Source: Hypomyces perniciosus
Lineage: Eukaryota; Ascomycota; Sordariomycetes; Hypocreales; Hypocreaceae
NCBI GenBank assembly: GCA_008477525.1
Contig: SPDT01000008.1
Coordinates: 558,001-622,000, forward strand
Length of the DNA stretch: 64,000 nucleotides
Direction of reading: 5' to 3'
Shown: positions 1 to 10,059 of the stretch, piece after piece
Numbering within the stretch: the stretch's first letter is position 1
Layout: every line of letters begins with the position of its first letter
Notes under the pieces: model-generated
Seen by the model: the letters and a program-made list of their open reading frames with translations, nothing else
Database searches by the model: none
What the model was told of the DNA's origin: nothing
Program-made: the position numbers and the translations under genes

Positions 1-191
1 ATACCACCGTGCATTGCGTGATAGTTCTTCGACTTGTGGTAGAGATACCATCCCGTCGTCGTGTCGGGCATTTTGTGCGCATGCTCCGCCCGGAAACGCA
101 GCTGGGCCATCTGGCCGCCCTGTACCGCCCCCAGGGAGAAGCCGACCAGTCCGGAGGCTACGGATCCGAGAAGCAGGCGGCTTGGAGTCAT
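1..191 (-). CDS. Tim17/22/23-like mitochondrial membrane protein, N-terminal part
   Basis: Only the first 63 codons lie in the window; the gene runs off the left edge. The reading frame starts MTPSRLLLGSVASGLVGFSL and continues with a Gly/Ala-rich hydrophobic stretch (about residues 5-27) and a basic, His-rich segment ending TTGWYLYHKSKNYHAMHGG. From memory, this resembles small fungal proteins annotated as Tim17/Tim22/Tim23 family, which sit in the mitochondrial inner membrane. The ATG is the first in frame, and its upstream region is shared with the next gene, which is transcribed in the opposite direction. The family call rests on the N-terminus alone, so the exact product is uncertain. 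Confidence 0.55.
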   Translation of the reverse strand, partial: MTPSRLLLGSVASGLVGFSLGAVQGGQMAQLRFRAEHAHKMPDTTTGWYLYHKSKNYHAMHGG

Positions 192-746
192 GATCGAGAG
201 TCGCGGATGCGATTCTGCGGGAAAGGTGGGTTGCTGGTGCGCGACTGCTGCAGTTCCCTTCCGGATCGATAGAACCCTTCCCTCGTTCGACGTCGCTGTC
301 ATGGTGGCAATGGTTTCGCTGTCGTTTGCGATATATACTCCCCGAGAGCTCGACCAGGCGACGCTCCTTCTGAATGGCTTGTACGGTCGGCGTAGGGTAG
401 TTCGCGAGACGTATTATCGCTTTGCAAAAGATAGAGAATGCCCAGCAGGTATAGCGCGACGTGTTGGAGCTTGATCAAGTGCTTTGATTGTTCTAGCCAG
501 TTCGCATCTTCACCTGAGGCCGAGATATCGATTCTTCACAAATACAGTGCTGGTAATCCAATTACACGGTCTATACGCACTATGCAACCAATTCCGCTTT
601 ACGCGTAACCACGTGATTCCGTGTACTACTACATGAACCATCGCGGGGATGTGTGTGTAAATGTAACGGCAGCCTCACCAGAATCGAGAGGGGCTCATCA
701 GGACTTGGAAACAAACAAAAAAGAGCCTCAGCTCTTTGCCGCAGCC
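192..746. promoter_or_regulatory. Divergent intergenic region
   Basis: This separates the partial Tim17-like gene (-) from the small conserved gene (+) and must hold both promoters. A few overlapping open frames cross it but have no start context or composition that suggests a gene. I see no clear TATA box or repeat. Confidence 0.5.
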
Positions 747-1213
747 ATGGTAAGTCATAAACGCCTGCTAATCTATAATACTAGTGCTGATCTGGTTAGA
801 CCACACAAGTCGACGATGCCCACATCTCAGTGCGCTTCAAGCATGGCATTCACACCATCTTCCTTTTCGTCGACTCCCTTGCCCCTTTCTCATCCGTCAC
901 GGAAGAATTACTAGAAGTCCTGAGAGAGCGGTACCCAGACGGCCTCACAAAATCCACCGCTTCACCAGAGAAAACACCTATTCCGGAGATGGCCAATATT
1001 ACGTATGGCGTGCTCCGTGTGCCCAATGACCCTTTGAAAGGCTGGAAGGCGCTGAAGCTCGGCGATGGCGCTGTAAACACGCCTACCAAGTGTGGACTGA
1101 AGAACAACAGCTTCGTGGCATTTACTGTTGTGGAAGATGACAACGAAGACGACGTTGAATTTGAGGTGGAGTGGCCAAAGGAGGATGAAGAGCTGTATGA
1201 GGAGGAGGCCTGA
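747..1213 (+). CDS. Small conserved acidic protein; first exon is only the ATG
   Basis: The start codon is followed directly by a donor (gtaagt), and intron 750-799 ends in ttag. Exon 2 then reads without interruption to the stop. The predicted protein is 139 residues: MTTQVDDAHISVRFKHGIHT at the start, a central hydrophobic and mixed segment, and a strongly acidic C-terminus ending EDEELYEEEA. It has no signal peptide or membrane segment. The compact beta-rich N-terminal half followed by an acidic tail could be a ubiquitin-like or chaperone-type fold, but I do not recognise the family. The ATG-only first exon is supported because exon 2 has no suitable in-frame ATG near its start, and because joining it gives a normal N-terminus. 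Confidence 0.7.
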
Positions 1214-1465
1214 AGAGACACTGTTAATCACAACCTTATTCACGTCACAGTGATTGCACACCCCAATCGATAAATTGGTTGAGCGCTATGAGAGGCGCTT
1301 GAACCAGCTGAGGTCATTTGGACATCATGAAATATGCATAATCGTGCGCAAACTGGATATGACTTCACCCAAACCGCTTCCTCTCGCCTATTCTACAAAG
1401 CACCGCTGCGAAACAAACTCTAGACAAGCTGTGCGAATAACCTTCGCTTCCGTTCCCCCAACGCA

Positions 1466-2660
1466 TCATGGTTGCTCATTTCTCGCGTACTTATCCCTCT
1501 GTTCGGTGCCATATCTTTCATCATCCTCGATTTCGCGTTTACGTTTTTCAGCGGTGATCATTTCAGTCGTCGTGCCAGCGTTGTCATGTCCTAAGGATTC
1601 ACTATCTGACACGGAACCATCTTCGATTTCCGGCTCTTTCAAACACTTCGGAATCAACGCGTCTGTTAACCGTTCCTGAAAGGTTTCCCACGGATCAAAG
1701 GGAATTCTCCAATGCACAACAGTGACACGAGTCGGGAATATTGGCTCGTAGTTAGGCTGATGCAGCTTCCCTAAAAACATAGACGTGATTTCAGCCGTAT
1801 AGAGATGCATTTCCTCCTAGCCGTACCTCATTAGGACAACGGGCTACACATGTTAGCTTTTAAATATAGCTGCAGGAATAGTTAGAAGTGAAAGAGGACA
1901 AACCGTATAGGTCACTGTCTCAATGTCCAATGGTGGAGCATTACCGGACCTGAGAAGCCACAACAGCCGCATCTGTTGTGCTTGTGCGAGGGAGATCAAG
2001 ACGGCGACGATAAATGGATCCTGGGTCGCATCTTTAGGTGCTATTTTCGCCAACCTCTTTTGGTATAATGTCTCCCCTGTACGATTCCACTAGGTTACAG
2101 GATGGAAAAAACGAGGTCTCAACGCCCTCTCGCGGCGGCCGGCAATTTGTGAATAGTCGAGATAGGCGAATCGCAGCTTGGGGAGCCAATTATGAGCGTA
2201 ACCAACCTCTTCGGTAGAGGCGAAGACAGCGCAGTTGAGTCGATCAACGCGGCGCCCATCAAAGCAGAACTTCAGGTGATCGCTACACAGAGACATATAA
2301 GCCTTGAGCGGGATATCTGGTGGTAAATTCTTACACTCACCTGTGCTGTCGAAAGAGGCTACCGGGATTATCAAGATCAAGGAAATATCGGAGGGCAGAA
2401 AGGGCGCGGTGCGCATCCGATGTCTCTAACATAATCACTTTGTTTTCAAGAACTTCCATCTCGTCTTCACTCAGTACGCTGTCATCGTCATCGTCATCGT
2501 CATCTGCTTCATCGTTCTCGACGTCTTCGAAGCGACAGCCCAACAGTTCGAGATGGCGAGACGTCCAGAACGGCGGTCGAACAAACAGTTTCTCGCGGGG
2601 GAAGAGGCGATTAATTTTGTTCAGGGACATAAGATTAAAATCCAGATTCTCGTTTGCCAT
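1466..2660 (-). CDS. Uncharacterised fungal protein, four exons
   Basis: The proposed exons are 2363-2660, 2099-2316, 1904-2056 and 1466-1816, giving 339 residues. The N-terminus begins MANENLDFNLMSLNKINRLF and carries an Asp-rich run (about residues 52-60) encoded by a cat/cgt repeat. The middle contains KDATQDPFIVAVLISLAQAQ, a hydrophobic helical segment typical of an uncharacterised fungal family. The C-terminus is charged (KRKREIEDDERYG). Exons 1, 2 and 4 look firm. The second intron (42 bases, gtaacc...aaaag) was chosen because the flanking exons are in the same frame and are separated only by a TAG; a different junction or a broken gene cannot be excluded. I do not recognise a function. 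Confidence 0.55.
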
Positions 2661-3199
2661 GGCGAAAACTCCCTGTTTGGTGAGCTGGGAGAGGTGGGGG
2701 GATGTTGATGATGATGAAAGGTCAAGGCGACTGCATTGCTAGGATGCGGTATTAGGACTTGCTTCCTAGATTACGGAGCAGACTTGCCAACTTTACAGCC
2801 ATAAGATTTCATTATCACTACCTACTACTTATTACAATATGAATTTGGAAAAGCATTAGCTAAATACGTATCCCATCATCCTAGTTCAAGGGTCGCATCA
2901 GGGGCTCCATCTGAGTGCTGTGAGCCATTGTGTCTCTGCATTTTCTGATGTAGGCTCCGTAGCATCTTTGGAGCTTCCCACGGTATGTGCCAATCAGGCG
3001 GAAAAGTCTGCCGAACAAGCACTTTTTAGTATTCTTCATCAACTAGGAGGGTAACTGATTGGAAAGGTTTGCGAAATACGTCCGAAGAGCCATCTGCTAA
3101 TCTTGGGGCATATGATTGAGAAGGGCGGTGATTTCGATATACCTATCTAGTACCTTTGCTACTACCACTCTGTCTCTTTGATACTTGAATCACTCGAGA
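2661..3199. other. Intergenic region
   Basis: This lies between the 3' end of the PD-(D/E)XK gene and the 5' end of the four-exon gene, both on the minus strand. It contains a variant of the dispersed 9-bp word (TTACGGAGCAG near 2768) and otherwise nothing I can name. Confidence 0.4.
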
Positions 3200-4702
3200 T
3201 TATTGGAAAATATCCTTTATCCACTCCCGGAAAGGTCCTTCAACCCAGCCGCCCAACTCTTGCAGTACTGCGACGATGGTATATAGGCCTAACATATTGC
3301 TTGTATCCCCTATAATCCCTACTTCCACAACCTCCAAGCGGTCGCCTCGATCACAGGCAAACGAGAGGTGCCAGTAGTTCTCGACAACCAGGATCAGAGG
3401 CAAAGTAATGACAGGCCCCTGACTCTGTAGTCGATCTGCCCATAGGTCTGACTGGGTCAAAATGAGAGAGCTTATGCGGCGATGCCAGGCAGACGTCCAG
3501 ATACCAAGCTGTATTTTGCCCTCCTCAATTGATCCATTTATCTTGGTCTCGATACTGACTGCAATTGGTCGATACCGTAACGGCGTATAGAGTGTGTGAT
3601 TGACGCTTTGCACATCTGCCGGTTGCGACAACACAACCCGTTTCAATGCTCTTGCCAAGTCGTCATCCTCATTGTTGTCTTTATTCGCCCCAGAGCTTTC
3701 AAGGCGACTGTTGGAGCGAAACCAGCTAGGGGCTGGTGTCAAAACAAGAGCAAAATCAACCATTTTGCTCTCCGCGAGCGCGCCACCATTATGATCGCCG
3801 ATTCCGATTGGCGGGACGAATGGGGCTGCAATGCGCGCTGAATTCACCAGCTCGCTGTCGACATGACGGTGGCTGGCCAGCGCAAGATCGAGAAGTGGTG
3901 AGTGAACTTTCAAATTCCACGACAGTTCAGACCATCCCAGAATCCCTGACTCCTGCGCTGCGGACTCAATGTCGCATAGCGCACGAAGATCTGCGAGCAC
4001 CTGCGATTTTGGTCTGTTCGTACCGTCGGAGGCATTGCTTTTCGGACTGGTGAACCATGAATCCGGTACGGCTTCCTCTAACGCAGATCGAATCTCGTTC
4101 TTGGCTTCGCCAGGTAAAAATTCAGAGTGATAGACTGTGATGCCGCGAATGCGGTTATACAGCGGCCGTACGTCTGGTGGCAAATCTTCAGTCGGCTTCA
4201 TTAATGTGATGTACGTCACTGGCTTCTCCAAACTCTCAAGGTTCTGTCTCTTTTTGATAGGACTAACAGAGCGTTTCCAAGACGAGTCACTCGAAGGTCA
4301 TAAAGGGATGGATGGTTTTGACGAAGAGGGACGGAGAGATGGAGGTAGACTTGGAGACTTGGAGAGACGATAAGGCATTTGCTGTGAGCGGCGAGGTGTT
4401 TGTTCAGCATCCTGAGCATCAGCCTCGCCAGACTCTGCTGCAGGTTGGGGCACATGATCCTCATCCTCATCCCCATCAGCATCACTCGTTGTTCTTCGCC
4501 TCTTAGGCGGTGACATAGACCGCTTGTGCATGCTGGGATCAGACGATGGAGGTGTTGGCATATGGACACAATGGTGACTTGGGTTTCCCTTTGCTGGGGC
4601 TGGCGATAGTCGGTTGAATGGTGGTTGGGCAGCAACAACTCCCTGGAGCCAGCGCCCAATCGCCGCTACACGTTCTGTGTCGTCAAATGATATACTCTCC
4701 AT
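3200..4702 (-). CDS. PD-(D/E)XK nuclease-like domain protein, interrupted by in-frame TGA
   Basis: This encodes a fungal protein of the PD-(D/E)XK nuclease-like family, which has an N-terminal Ser/Pro-rich charged region and a C-terminal nuclease-fold domain. The frame starts MESISFDDTERVAAIGRWLQ and stays open for 134 codons to a TGA at 4298-4300. It then continues in the same frame for 365 further codons to 3200. The second part has the family signature: PPDVRPLYNRIRGI, SELSWNLKVHSPLL, KMVDF (Asp about codon 316) and IAVSIETK (Glu and Lys about codons 385 and 387), which form the catalytic D...ExK set, then GDTSNMLGLYTIV near the end. The single stop may be a CGA-to-TGA transition that makes this a recent pseudogene. 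A 33-base intron around it would keep the frame but is too short to trust. The downstream part alone lacks the usual N-terminus. Confidence 0.65.
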
Positions 4703-5466
4703 GCTCTCTATTCTTTCGCAATGCAGTATTGGACGAAGTAGTAAATTGGCGATGATTTTGGACGCATAGGTAGTATATATTAGGTAGTACATACAAACAG
4801 GAGGTTGAGAGGTGTAAGTTCCGAGTGGGTCATGACCACAGGCCCAGCACCAAGGTACCTAGTACTTAGCCGTAGCAGTACTCGTAGGTGTTTACACGGA
4901 AACAAAACAAAGGCCAATGCGCGTCTTCTTCCTTTACTTGTAAACACCAGCTATTCTGGTCGTTCCCGGCAGTTTGGGCAGTTTCAAGAGTTTCTAGTTA
5001 CTATTTGCTAGTAATTCTACACCCCAATTAATGAGCTGATTGGTAAAGGAATTGACTACGAAGTACGAAGTACATACTACTATGTATATGTATGGACTGT
5101 GATGCAAGGCTACCGGGTCAAGGGGTGGAGCTTGGCGGTATAAACGGAGACCTGGTACCCTCCCTGTTCCAGACACATAGCACTAATCTGAACACAGAAT
5201 TAGATACCCTTCATAAAGTGTATGCATCCTATATTCCCAAGTATCACCCCACATTAATCGTTAGAGACAATGGTACCCCAAACAGCCCTGACACGGGCCC
5301 TCAAATGAACCCCTGAACTGTACGGAGTACAAAGTGCCTATTCGATTTAGTAGATATAATATCCGCCAGCTTGGTCGTACATCGTCATCAGTACCTATCC
5401 TTCAATCATTGCACCAACCTTCGACTCGCTGCCAGCATCTTCCACTTCGCACATGCGGTTGGCTAC
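4703..5466. promoter_or_regulatory. Divergent intergenic region with TACGGAGTAC and TACCTAGTA words
   Basis: This is the shared upstream region of the PD-(D/E)XK gene (-) and the phosphoesterase gene (+). It holds one exact TACGGAGTAC (5321-5330), tandem near-copies (tacgaagtacgaagtac around 5057) and one TACCTAGTA (4856-4864). No gene is visible. Confidence 0.5.
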
Positions 5467-7197
5467 ATGTTGGTCGCGGCGTTCCTCCGCAATGGCTTGC
5501 GCCTCTTGGTGCCCTTGGCGGTAGCTTGCACCATCTGTCTATATCTATATCCCTTCTTCAATGGATGCGCCTTTCCACTGCCATCACGAGACCCCGAGGA
5601 GGCCTTCGAAGCGACCAAGCAGCTGCACTGGCCATACTCAACAAGGCCGAGTCCGCAGCCAGGCAATGTGCCGACAAAACTCGCCCCTTTTCGATTGCTG
5701 GCACTGGGAGACCCTCAGCTGGAAGGCGATACCTCGATCCCGACAGTATACCTCGGCACTCTTCCTCACCTGAAGAGAATTGTGAAGCATCTGACCTTCC
5801 AGACCGAGCACTGGTCGTTCCGCGAGCGCATTCGCCAGACGATGCACGATGTTGTCGACCTCTTCTTTGAAGATATATACTACCTCCTCGAATCCTGGCG
5901 CAAGCGCTTCGACCTCTTCGGCAACGACTTCTATCTGGCGCACATCTACCGAACCGTCCACTGGTGGTCGCGTCCCACTCACGTCACGGTCCTTGGCGAT
6001 CTTCTCGGCAGTCAATGGATAGAGGAAAACGAGTTCGAGGAGAGAGGGCGGAGATTCTGGAACAGAACATTCCGAGGAGGTGAGAGGGTGCCGGATGATG
6101 TCGCCTCGTGGCCGGAACACGAGTACGACCTGGCCGGCATGTTGGATGGGTCTGAGGAAGAGCAAATTTGGACGAGGAGAATTCTGAATGTCGCGGGCAA
6201 TCACGATATTGGATATGCTGGAGACTTGACCCCCGAGCGCCTGGAGCGGTTTGAGCGTGTCTTTGGCAAGGCCAACTACGAGCTGCGCTTCGGAATTCCC
6301 ATCAACGACTCGGATACCAGAGCTACGCTGCATAATGATCAGACAAATCCCGGGTCTGTTCGGCTCGAGCCTGAACTCCGCATCATTGTGCTAAACGATA
6401 TGAACCTGGATACTCCAGCCAAGAATACCAGCTTGCAGGATGCAACCTACCAATTTATCAACAAGGTAATTGGAACCTCTGCTGCTGTCGAGTACTCGGG
6501 AATCTTCACCATCGTTCTCACCCATATCCCTCTTTACAAGCCTGAGGGAATCTGCGTCGATGCGCCATTCTTTGACTTCCATGGACCAGAGGACGGTGGG
6601 GGCCTGAAGGAACAATATCTTCTCAGCGCAGATGCTAGCAAGGGCTTCCTGGAAGGCATCTACGGTATGAGCGGGGACACCAACGCAGCAAGCAATGGCA
6701 GGGGCCGCAAAGGCCTGATCCTCAACGGACACGATCACGAGGGCTGCGATACGTATCACTTCATCAATCAAACAAACGGCACGAATTCAGCTGATCGTTC
6801 GTGGGAGACGGTAAGGTGGGCTGATGCCCAACTTAATGGGTTACCAAACCTAGCCACGTCTGGACTTCCCGGTCGGCGAGAGATTACGGTGCGCAGCATG
6901 ATGGGCGATTTCGGTGGCAATGCGGGCTTGCTAAGTCTTTGGTTTAACGAGGAGACTTGGGAATGGGAGTACGAGTTTGTGACCTGTCCTCTTGGACGGC
7001 AGCACTTTTGGTGGCTGACCCATTCTCTGGATTTCGGCGTGTTATTGTTCATTTTCCTGTATGCCGTTGTCAGCATACTCTCTGCTGCGGGCGTTGATGT
7101 GGATGGTTATGTTTTCCGTGGCGTGGCGTGGGTTCAACAACGACTTATGAAAAGACAATCGTGTCTGAAGGAGAGGGAAACGGAGAGGGTAAAGTAG
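5467..7197 (+). CDS. Ted1/Cdc1/PGAP5-type metallophosphoesterase
   Basis: This is a predicted membrane metallophosphoesterase of the family that removes ethanolamine-phosphate from GPI-anchor mannose in the ER/Golgi (yeast Ted1 and Cdc1, animal PGAP5). The protein is 576 residues and uninterrupted. An N-terminal membrane anchor spans about residues 8-31. The calcineurin-like metal-binding motifs follow in order: GDPQ (81-84), LGDLLGS (from 176), GNHD (244-247), LTHIPL with His about 353, and GHDHEG (421-426). A second membrane segment spans about 521-542, followed by a short basic tail. The ATG at 5467 is the first in frame and gives the expected anchor; the open frame extends upstream only without an ATG. 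The complete set of metal ligands suggests an active enzyme. Which of Ted1 or Cdc1 is the closer relative cannot be told by eye. Confidence 0.88.
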   Translation: MLVAAFLRNGLRLLVPLAVACTICLYLYPFFNGCAFPLPSRDPEEAFEATKQLHWPYSTRPSPQPGNVPTKLAPFRLLALGDPQLEGDTSIPTVYLGTLPHLKRIVKHLTFQTEHWSFRERIRQTMHDVVDLFFEDIYYLLESWRKRFDLFGNDFYLAHIYRTVHWWSRPTHVTVLGDLLGSQWIEENEFEERGRRFWNRTFRGGERVPDDVASWPEHEYDLAGMLDGSEEEQIWTRRILNVAGNHDIGYAGDLTPERLERFERVFGKANYELRFGIPINDSDTRATLHNDQTNPGSVRLEPELRIIVLNDMNLDTPAKNTSLQDATYQFINKVIGTSAAVEYSGIFTIVLTHIPLYKPEGICVDAPFFDFHGPEDGGGLKEQYLLSADASKGFLEGIYGMSGDTNAASNGRGRKGLILNGHDHEGCDTYHFINQTNGTNSADRSWETVRWADAQLNGLPNLATSGLPGRREITVRSMMGDFGGNAGLLSLWFNEETWEWEYEFVTCPLGRQHFWWLTHSLDFGVLLFIFLYAVVSILSAAGVDVDGYVFRGVAWVQQRLMKRQSCLKERETERVK

Positions 7198-8609
7198 ACG
7201 GGTGATTGGATATGGGAAGCATGCATCATGTCTTCTGTGTACGAAGATGAAAAGAAAAAGGGGGGGGGCGGCTTTACTGTTTGCATAACCTAGGCGTCTT
7301 TTGCTCCAAGTTTGTTTAATGTTGTGTGTAACTCGTTCGTGCTGATGGCGCAGGCGCCTTTGACTCTCGGCAGTTGTCAAGGTCTATTTCTGGAGAATTA
7401 CTCGCTTCCAAGGGATCTTGTGGCGTGACTTTGTGTGTATCTGCCCTTCTTCATAACCTGTTATTCTTGTTTGTTGTAGTTCAGCGGATGTTGGGCGACA
7501 GTCCATCCTATCGGGCAGGCCGATAGTATGAGCAAGCTTCAACGGGAGAAGGTTCGCCTAACATTGATAGATCGGTTCTTCATTGGCCTCGGAAGTGTTC
7601 GATATGCATGCCTCAACGGGATCGAGCCTCTGGGTTAATGCTCGAAGCTGTCTATCGGCCTATTTTGCCACCTAATTATTACGGTTGTGTGACATGCAAC
7701 GCAGGTATCCCGCATATTCCTCCGAGTAGCTTTCCAAGGGTCAGCGAGGTGTAACTACCTGGGTAACGTGTTATGATAGATCTGACAAGTATGTTTGACA
7801 GTGAAATCTGAACTCGAATATGCTGTGGTGAACTGGTGTTCCTAGTGTCAAGTTGTATCGTCCTACCTAGGTATCATTGATATTCCTCACACTTTCGATT
7901 AAGAGGAGAGCGTTCGAATAACAATACCCACTGGTGCAACAGCTTTCTCTGACTCAAAACTACTTCACGACCGGCGGTATGATGACGCTATGAGGAAGAT
8001 GACTTCGCATGAAGACTCTTTGTGTATGGATTTATACCTTTTGGGCAATATTTAATGCCCTCAACCTCAACTCGAGCCCTCCCCCCCTTTTTTCAAGAAC
8101 CATCCACCAGATATCAACTCACTAGTAAGTAACACCAAATCACCTTGTTTGTATGACTGTATAAATAGAACCTGTCGATTACGGTAGGCTGTTTATTATG
8201 CTTGTTCCACAACATCTCGGCTTCATGGCGGGTGTTACATGATCGTCTAGGAGAATCACCCATGTGGACACTGAGCCCAACTTCTAATGACTACTTGTCG
8301 AGGCTGAGAAGGCAGTTTTGCCTATCGTGTGGCAGGACAAACATCGACGATGCTACTGTTAGGCCGATTACGTCTACGGAAGGCCTCGGTGATCTCGAGT
8401 TTTACAGACCCTTCATGGTGGGAAAGATATTCATCCCACTGATACGGCCAAGGCAGTAATGACCGAGAGATCAAGTAGCATCCCGTGTATTTAAACTGCT
8501 ATCTCTCTCTACCTCTCTGCTGTTGGAATTCTTTCAGTCCCGCATCTCTTCAAACATCTCGTTCGGAACTTGTCCCTGTGTACAAGATAAATAAGGCTTC
8601 TTATTCATA
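7198..8609. other. Intergenic region upstream of the secreted repeat protein
   Basis: This contains a G-run (about 7260) just after the phosphoesterase stop, a C/T-rich tract near 8075-8095 and a TATA-like box (TATTTAAA, 8488-8495) 115 bases before the next ATG. A short open frame at 8202-8459 has no supporting composition or homology that I recognise. Confidence 0.45.
8488..8495 (+). promoter_or_regulatory. TATA-like box of the secreted repeat protein
   Basis: TATTTAAA lies 115 bases upstream of the ATG at 8610, at a distance compatible with a fungal core promoter. It was identified by sequence and position only. Confidence 0.4.
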
Positions 8610-9647
8610 ATGCATCTCCTCACGATACTGCTGGCCACGGCCTTGAATCTTCATGCCGGCCTGGCCATCCCCCCTTTGCCAATTGCACGATCTTTACCAC
8701 ATAAACTACAAGACCGAAGCCCAGGACACGATGGGCGCTTGAGAACAGATCCTGCGAGCACGTCTCCCGTGCCGACAACTACTGCAACATCCGACCCATG
8801 GGCGGATATGTGCAAACCTGGAGCAGAATGCGACTGCTCCCGCATCAAGGACAAGAACGGCGAAGAGTAAGATAAGACGGAGCTCTACGGTGACTTACTT
8901 ACACAACCTATCCTGCAGGTTCTTCCAGTGCGTCACCAACCCTCGTTGTGAGCACTGCTGGGTAAACATCACGACGACGACGACGACAACCCCCAAAACC
9001 CGCGGGCCACCACTTACCACAGCCCCTGTGGTCACGGATTATCAGACGCTGGTTCCGGGGACATACACCAGTTCGTCTGATGGAACTGCCCACATTGTTG
9101 TAGTGCAGCAGCCGTCTCAGGTTCCGTCGACGCAGATCGTCATCTCGACTGTGACTGTTTCTATGACTCCTACTGCGTCCTGTGGTGTGGCATCGCCTTT
9201 GACTTCTTCTGTGGCATCGGCAAGTTCCAGTGCCATGCAGTGTCCGGACTTTTGCAACTGTTCTCGTATTGAAGACAAGAATAGTGAATCGTAAGCAAGA
9301 TATATCACAACCACAATAGAGAGTAGATGAGAACGCAGATGCTAAGGGTGACATCAGATATTTCCAGTGCCTCACGAATCCTGACTGCGAAGACTGTCGA
9401 GTTGCGCCAACTTCGAGAACAGGAACTACTTCGACATCCACGACGACGTCTTCACCTCAGCCAACACCAACTTGCCCCGACTATTGCGATTGTTCAAAGA
9501 TCAAGGACAAGAACAGTGAGGAGTAAGTGGATGTCCTACTCACATCATATCAGAACATGATAGTTAACAGTTAACCACAGATTCTTCCAGTGCGTTACGA
9601 ATCCCAATTGTGAGAAATGCAGACTTGATAGGGGAGATGAGAAGTGA
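8610..9647 (+). CDS. Secreted cysteine-rich protein with three repeated modules
   Basis: The exons are 8610-8866, 8919-9290, 9358-9522 and 9581-9647, giving 286 residues. A signal peptide (MHLLTILLATALNLHAGLA) is followed by a short Pro/Ser/Thr stretch and three copies of a six-cysteine module at residues 68-99, 194-223 and 249-278. Each module has C...C-x-C-S-R/K-I, then DKN-G/S-E, then FFQC or YFQC, then TNP-x-C-E-x-C. The linkers are Thr/Ser-rich, including a run of threonines encoded by an acg repeat near 8971-8988, and are probably O-glycosylated. Each module is interrupted by a phase-2 intron at exactly the same codon, just before the aromatic-Phe-Gln-Cys part, so exons 2 and 3 are symmetric (3n, phase 2-2). 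I do not recognise a named family. It may be an effector-like or cell-wall-associated protein, which is inference. Confidence 0.85.
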
Positions 9648-10059
9648 AGCATGGCAAACTTGGTTCAATCCCATAATCACCGCTGTTAAGTAAGGAATTA
9701 GGGTAACTTTATCTCATATTCATCACTAGGCTCTTTAGGTCCTTTAGTGCTATTGCTTCGTCATGATCAGACAAAGGCCGAGATGCTCTAGTCAATCATC
9801 ATTCATACATCCTCTGCCTAGTATACAATCAAGATACACAGAAACATGTCCATCTTCCAGCTGAACATGTCAAAGCCCACCCACCTGCACTGGGCAAAAA
9901 CTTCGCCGGTGACTGATGCTAATTCTATATGCCAACTCCCATGCCTCAGCGATGGCCGGGGACTGAAACCGCCCACGCCCCCTTTTTCGGTTTTACAATT
10001 ACAAAGTCAATCAATAATTAGGTGTGGAGAGACGTGATGCCAATACCTTTTCAGCTTCT
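9648..10059. other. Convergent intergenic region
   Basis: This is 3' flank between the secreted repeat protein (+) and tim50 (-). No gene or repeat is recognised. Confidence 0.4.

Noticed and set aside
5638..6333. 231-codon minus-strand ORF
   Set aside because: Antisense shadow inside the phosphoesterase gene, whose plus-strand frame has all metal-binding motifs.
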